DNA from: Theristus sp. LFF4_11
Lineage: Eukaryota > Nematoda > Chromadorea > Monhysterida > Xyalidae
Reading direction: 5' to 3'
DNA length: 64,000 nt
NCBI GenBank assembly: GCA_030248135.1
Contig: JASANC010003292.1
Span: forward strand, 35,258 to 99,257
In this document: positions 61,020 to 64,000 of the stretch, in pieces
Layout: the number at the start of each line of letters is the position of its first letter
How positions within the stretch are numbered: the first letter of the stretch is position 1
The notes under the pieces: generated by a model
The model's database searches: none
What the model was told of the DNA's origin: nothing
Seen by the model: the letters and a program-made list of their open reading frames with translations, nothing else
Program-made: the position numbers and the translations under genes

Positions 61020-61369
61020 TTCTGTACAAAAATACCGCAGCGGTGAAAACACCGCACCGATGAAAACGCGCTCTGTATGAAAACACCGCACGGTGTGATT
61101 TATGGAACGGGTTGGGTCGGCATGAATATAGGGTGTGGTTCCAAGAGATTTTATGCCGTTAATAAAGTTTTTTTTTGTTTTTCGTGGTTATCTTGTGATG
61201 TTTGCTGATTAACGAATGATTAACAGTGATCATTCTTCTGATAACGTAACACATAACGTTGCCCAGATCACGATTTCCTCGGCCGATTTCGACGACCGAT
61301 GGCTCAATCAACTCAGCAGAGCATCCGGAACACGATGATGTGTCGATTGTGGTTGGTTTTGGTTTTATT

Positions 61370-61625
61370 TACACCCCCAGAGCACCCGAGACCTCCGCGT
61401 GGGGGGGATGGGGGGGGGTCACGCGAAGGGCGAAACCCACCTAAAACCTGATACTAGACCATCCACAGTGGCACAGTCCACACCCCCTCGAAATTTGCTT
61501 GACACCCCACCCACCCCACCCCCCACCTGGACCAAAGTTACAGTGACACCCATAAAAATTTTCTCGCACCATCCAAAAATTACGAATTTTTGCTCAAAAA
61601 TCATGATTTTTTGTCTGTAAAGTCC
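61370..61625. repeat. Fragment of the C/G-rich hAT family
   Basis: Contains GAGCACCCGAGACCTCCGCG followed by G-runs, CCCCTCGAAATTTGCTTG and ATCATGATTTTTTGTCTG, all shared with the two complete relatives. No clean termini found. Confidence 0.65.
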
Positions 61626-61656
61626 TGAATTTGCCGGATCCATCCCTAGTTCGAAT

Positions 61657-62894
61657 CAGTACCGAAGGCGAAAGCAAATTTTCGAGGGGGGTGTCGTCAC
61701 GTGGGGGGGGTGCACTATTGTAGAAAAATTTCTGGGGGGGGGTGCACACCCCCCACGAAATTTTTTTCGCTTAAATTTTGAAGGAAAAACGCTAAATTTT
61801 GCTGCAAAATCTTTGAAAATACAATGAAGAATGTCAAGTTATCATATATTTAGCTTATATTATGGACTTTAAGGACAAAAAATCATGATTTTTGAGCAAA
61901 AATTCATGATTTTTGGGTGGTCCGAGAAAATTTTTGGGGGGTGTCACTGTTACTTAGGTCCATGTAGGGGGGGGGTAGAGATGTCAAGAAAAAAAATTTT
62001 CTATTTTTTTTCTTTCAAAAAAAAAATTTTTTTAAATTTTTTTTAAAAATGAAAGTTGTTCAGAATTTTTCAGGGAGTCCGAATATCACCATCTGAGGAG
62101 CCACCGACTTACCATATGACCCCCACTCATATGGGAGGAGGGTGAAAATTTCAGACTTGGTTTCGGCGACCCCATTTTCCCACCGACGACATCACGTCTC
62201 GTGTTTTGCCTCTCAATTCACCTCAAATAACATGGAAACAAGTTCCACAACAAACCGGTGTGATCATGCTGACGACACGAGGCGAAACAGCAACGAGCAA
62301 CCAACGAAGTTACGCTTGCAGTGGCAGACAGTGCAATTTCCACCTTTCGAGATCCTGAAAAACGATGCGTAAATGTGAGTTCTCTGCTTCTATCTCACCT
62401 TAGCGACATCGGAATTTGTTGAACTAGCCTTTGCGACGCTCAAGTACTTCAATGCGCGAGGCGATCATCACTCACCAAGGCTGAAAACAGTCGATAAATC
62501 AATCCAGAATACCACCTGCAGCGTTGAAGACTAAGTGACAAGGTAAAGTCAAAGAAAATTTTTGTTGAACTTTCGAAAAATTATGCCAAAAACGGCATTT
62601 TCAGGGCACATTAAAGAAAAAATTTCAAAAATTTTTAATAAAAAAAATTAAAAAAATGCTCTTTTTTTTACTTTTTTTTAAATTAAAAAAAAAATTTTTT
62701 TTTGACCCTTACATCTCTAGGGGGGGGGGTGGGTGGGGTGTCCAGCAAATTTCGAGGGGGGGGGGTGTGGATGGTCCAGTGTCAGGTTTTTGGGGGTGGC
62801 GTGGTTGTCGCGTGACCCCCCCCACCCCCCCCCCCCCCCACGCGGAGGTCTCGGGTGCTCTGCCCACCCCCCACCCCCCTCGTCTTCGGTACTG
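61657..62894. mobile_element. hAT-type element with GTTCGAAT TSD, interrupted by a family B MITE
   Basis: Begins CAGTACCGAAGGCG and ends CGTCTTCGGTACTG. The 8-bp direct repeat GTTCGAAT lies at 61649-61656 and 62895-62902. Removal of the inserted family B unit (61977-62719) leaves about 495 bp, similar to the 575-bp relative. The same poly-G/poly-C organisation is visible. Confidence 0.9.
61977..62719. mobile_element. Family B MITE, copy 3, nested in a hAT element
   Basis: Outer ends AGAGATGTCAAGAAAAA and TTTTTTTGACCCTTACATCTCT. The interior is homologous to 14684-15309 and 19193-19890 (CAGGGAGTCCGAA, TTCGGCGACCCCATTTTCC, AAAATTTTTGTTGAACTTTC). More diverged than copies 1 and 2 are from each other. 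Confidence 0.82.
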
Positions 62895-63057
62895 GTTCGA
62901 ATGCTCAGAATTCACAATTCACGCCTGCAACGGAAATATTGCGCCAAGCTTTGCGACACTTAAAACTTCATCCCAGTGGCCAATTTAAAAAAAAGTGAAG
63001 AGTTGAGGATTTGAGTTTTTTACTTACTTTTTTTCTCTGTACTCAGCAGAAGACAAC

Positions 63058-63182
63058 GGGTTTTATAAAAATGAGTTTTTAAGGAGTGAGGAGTTTCGGT
63101 ATTGAGGAGTGAATTTACTCCTCAGTTTTTGCTCGGTTTTATAAACAACTCAATTCCGAAACTGCTCAAAAAAACTCACACG
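63058..63182. repeat. Imperfect palindrome, about 120 bp
   Basis: ATGAGTTTTTAAGGAGTGAG and the following TTTCGGTATTGAGGAGTGA pair with the reverse of CTCAATTCCGAAACTGCTC + AAAAAAACTCAC. GAGGAGTGAATTTACTCCTC sits at the centre. Confidence 0.65.
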
Positions 63183-63578
63183 TCAAATTCGACTTGCAAA
63201 AATCTGAGTAGCATGTTTTTTGGCGGTTTTGTTTGATTTTGTCGCGGGTTTTGATGAAAAAACACGATAATGTTTGGTTTTCTTCCATTGAGACGTGGTT
63301 TACAAGCAGAAAGAGCGACAGTGAGACGGAAAATTCACCGCTGAAAAAAAGCATCGCGCTCTGAGTATCTAGATAGTTCGGATTGAGGAGTGTTTTGAGG
63401 AGTGAATTTTTAACACGTGAATAGTTGCACACTGAGTTTGCCAAAATTTTTCGTTGCACGTTGTTTCTTGCACTTCATGTGCGGACTCGTCAGTGCGACG
63501 GACATCAAGCAGTCCTGCTCCTGCCCAAAACGTTTTACCTCAGAACAGATGCTGTATTATCTTTAATTTTGGTTCCGA

Positions 63579-63753
63579 GACTCAATGCGCGCATAGCGAT
63601 CATTCATAGCGTAAATGTTTCATGTATGACGCGGGAATTCAAAATTGGTAAAGTGATCAGTCCCCGAAATAAGGCAGGGTTACTTAGGCTGTTTGATTTG
63701 CCACATAAAGAATGAAACTTGTTTTCTTTCTGTGTCTGCAAATGCATTGGGTC
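63579..63753. repeat. Family E palindromic MITE, copy 3
   Basis: Bounded by GACTCAATGCGCGC and GCAAATGCATTGGGTC. Contains ATGACGCGGGAATTCAAAATT, as in the other two copies. About 175 bp. Confidence 0.75.
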
Positions 63754-64000
63754 AAAGGATTGCGCAAAATTCGCCGCAGAGTAAAAATACGCCGCATCCT
63801 AATACCAAAATTTTAAACGTCGTTTTTATATTTTCAAAATAAATCAACAACTTCACAACAACCTATCTAGATATTTAGAAAAAAGACAATTAGGCAAATA
63901 AACACTTAATGTTATGCAAAGTAAAAACCTCGAGTTCCATATCACAAAATTTTTGAGAAACAATCACAAACAAGCGAAAGTCAAAACAAAATTATACGGA

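Overview
The window is animal nuclear DNA. Conserved proteins are split into many exons with GT/AG introns, genes lie on both strands with long spacers, and the gene set is purely eukaryotic (peroxisomal AAA ATPase, 18S rRNA processing nuclease, CK2 beta subunit, SoxB factor). Base composition is AT-rich. Short introns (60-100 bp), a Sec14-GOLD protein and a METTL24-like enzyme would suit a nematode-like invertebrate, but the species cannot be fixed from sequence alone.

Layout. 1-6.7 kb: a foldback element, then a ten-exon minus-strand gene for a type II membrane protein with a METTL24/FkbM-type methyltransferase C-terminus. 8.7-13.2 kb: two tandem minus-strand copies of the CK2 beta gene, identical in exon plan. 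One carries a SINE, and the other preserves the matching unoccupied site. 15.7-15.9 kb: two orphan exons. 17.0-21.3 kb: FCF1, whose introns hold a SINE and several MITEs. 22.0-38.2 kb: PEX1. Its 9.1 kb intron encloses a complete minus-strand CRAL-TRIO-GOLD gene and, on the plus strand, an aspartic-protease-like exon pair. 38.2-50.7 kb: gene-poor, with two satellite arrays (172/173-bp and exact 149-bp units) and a 1.03 kb foldback with 144-bp arms. 50.7-52.1 kb: SoxB-type gene, minus strand. 56.4 kb: one orphan exon. 57.7-59.6 kb: an unrecognised plus-strand gene. 59.9-62.9 kb: a nest of C/G-rich hAT-type non-autonomous transposons with perfect 8-bp target duplications, one interrupted by another MITE. 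63-64 kb: palindromes and a last MITE.

The protein genes are individual housekeeping or developmental genes and do not form a pathway. What sets the window apart is the density of non-autonomous mobile elements: at least seven inverted-repeat families and two tRNA-derived SINE families, mostly inside introns. Several are nested, which allows relative dating. No autonomous transposase, CRISPR array, rRNA or canonical tRNA gene was seen. Exon borders were placed by eye from reading-frame phase and family similarity.
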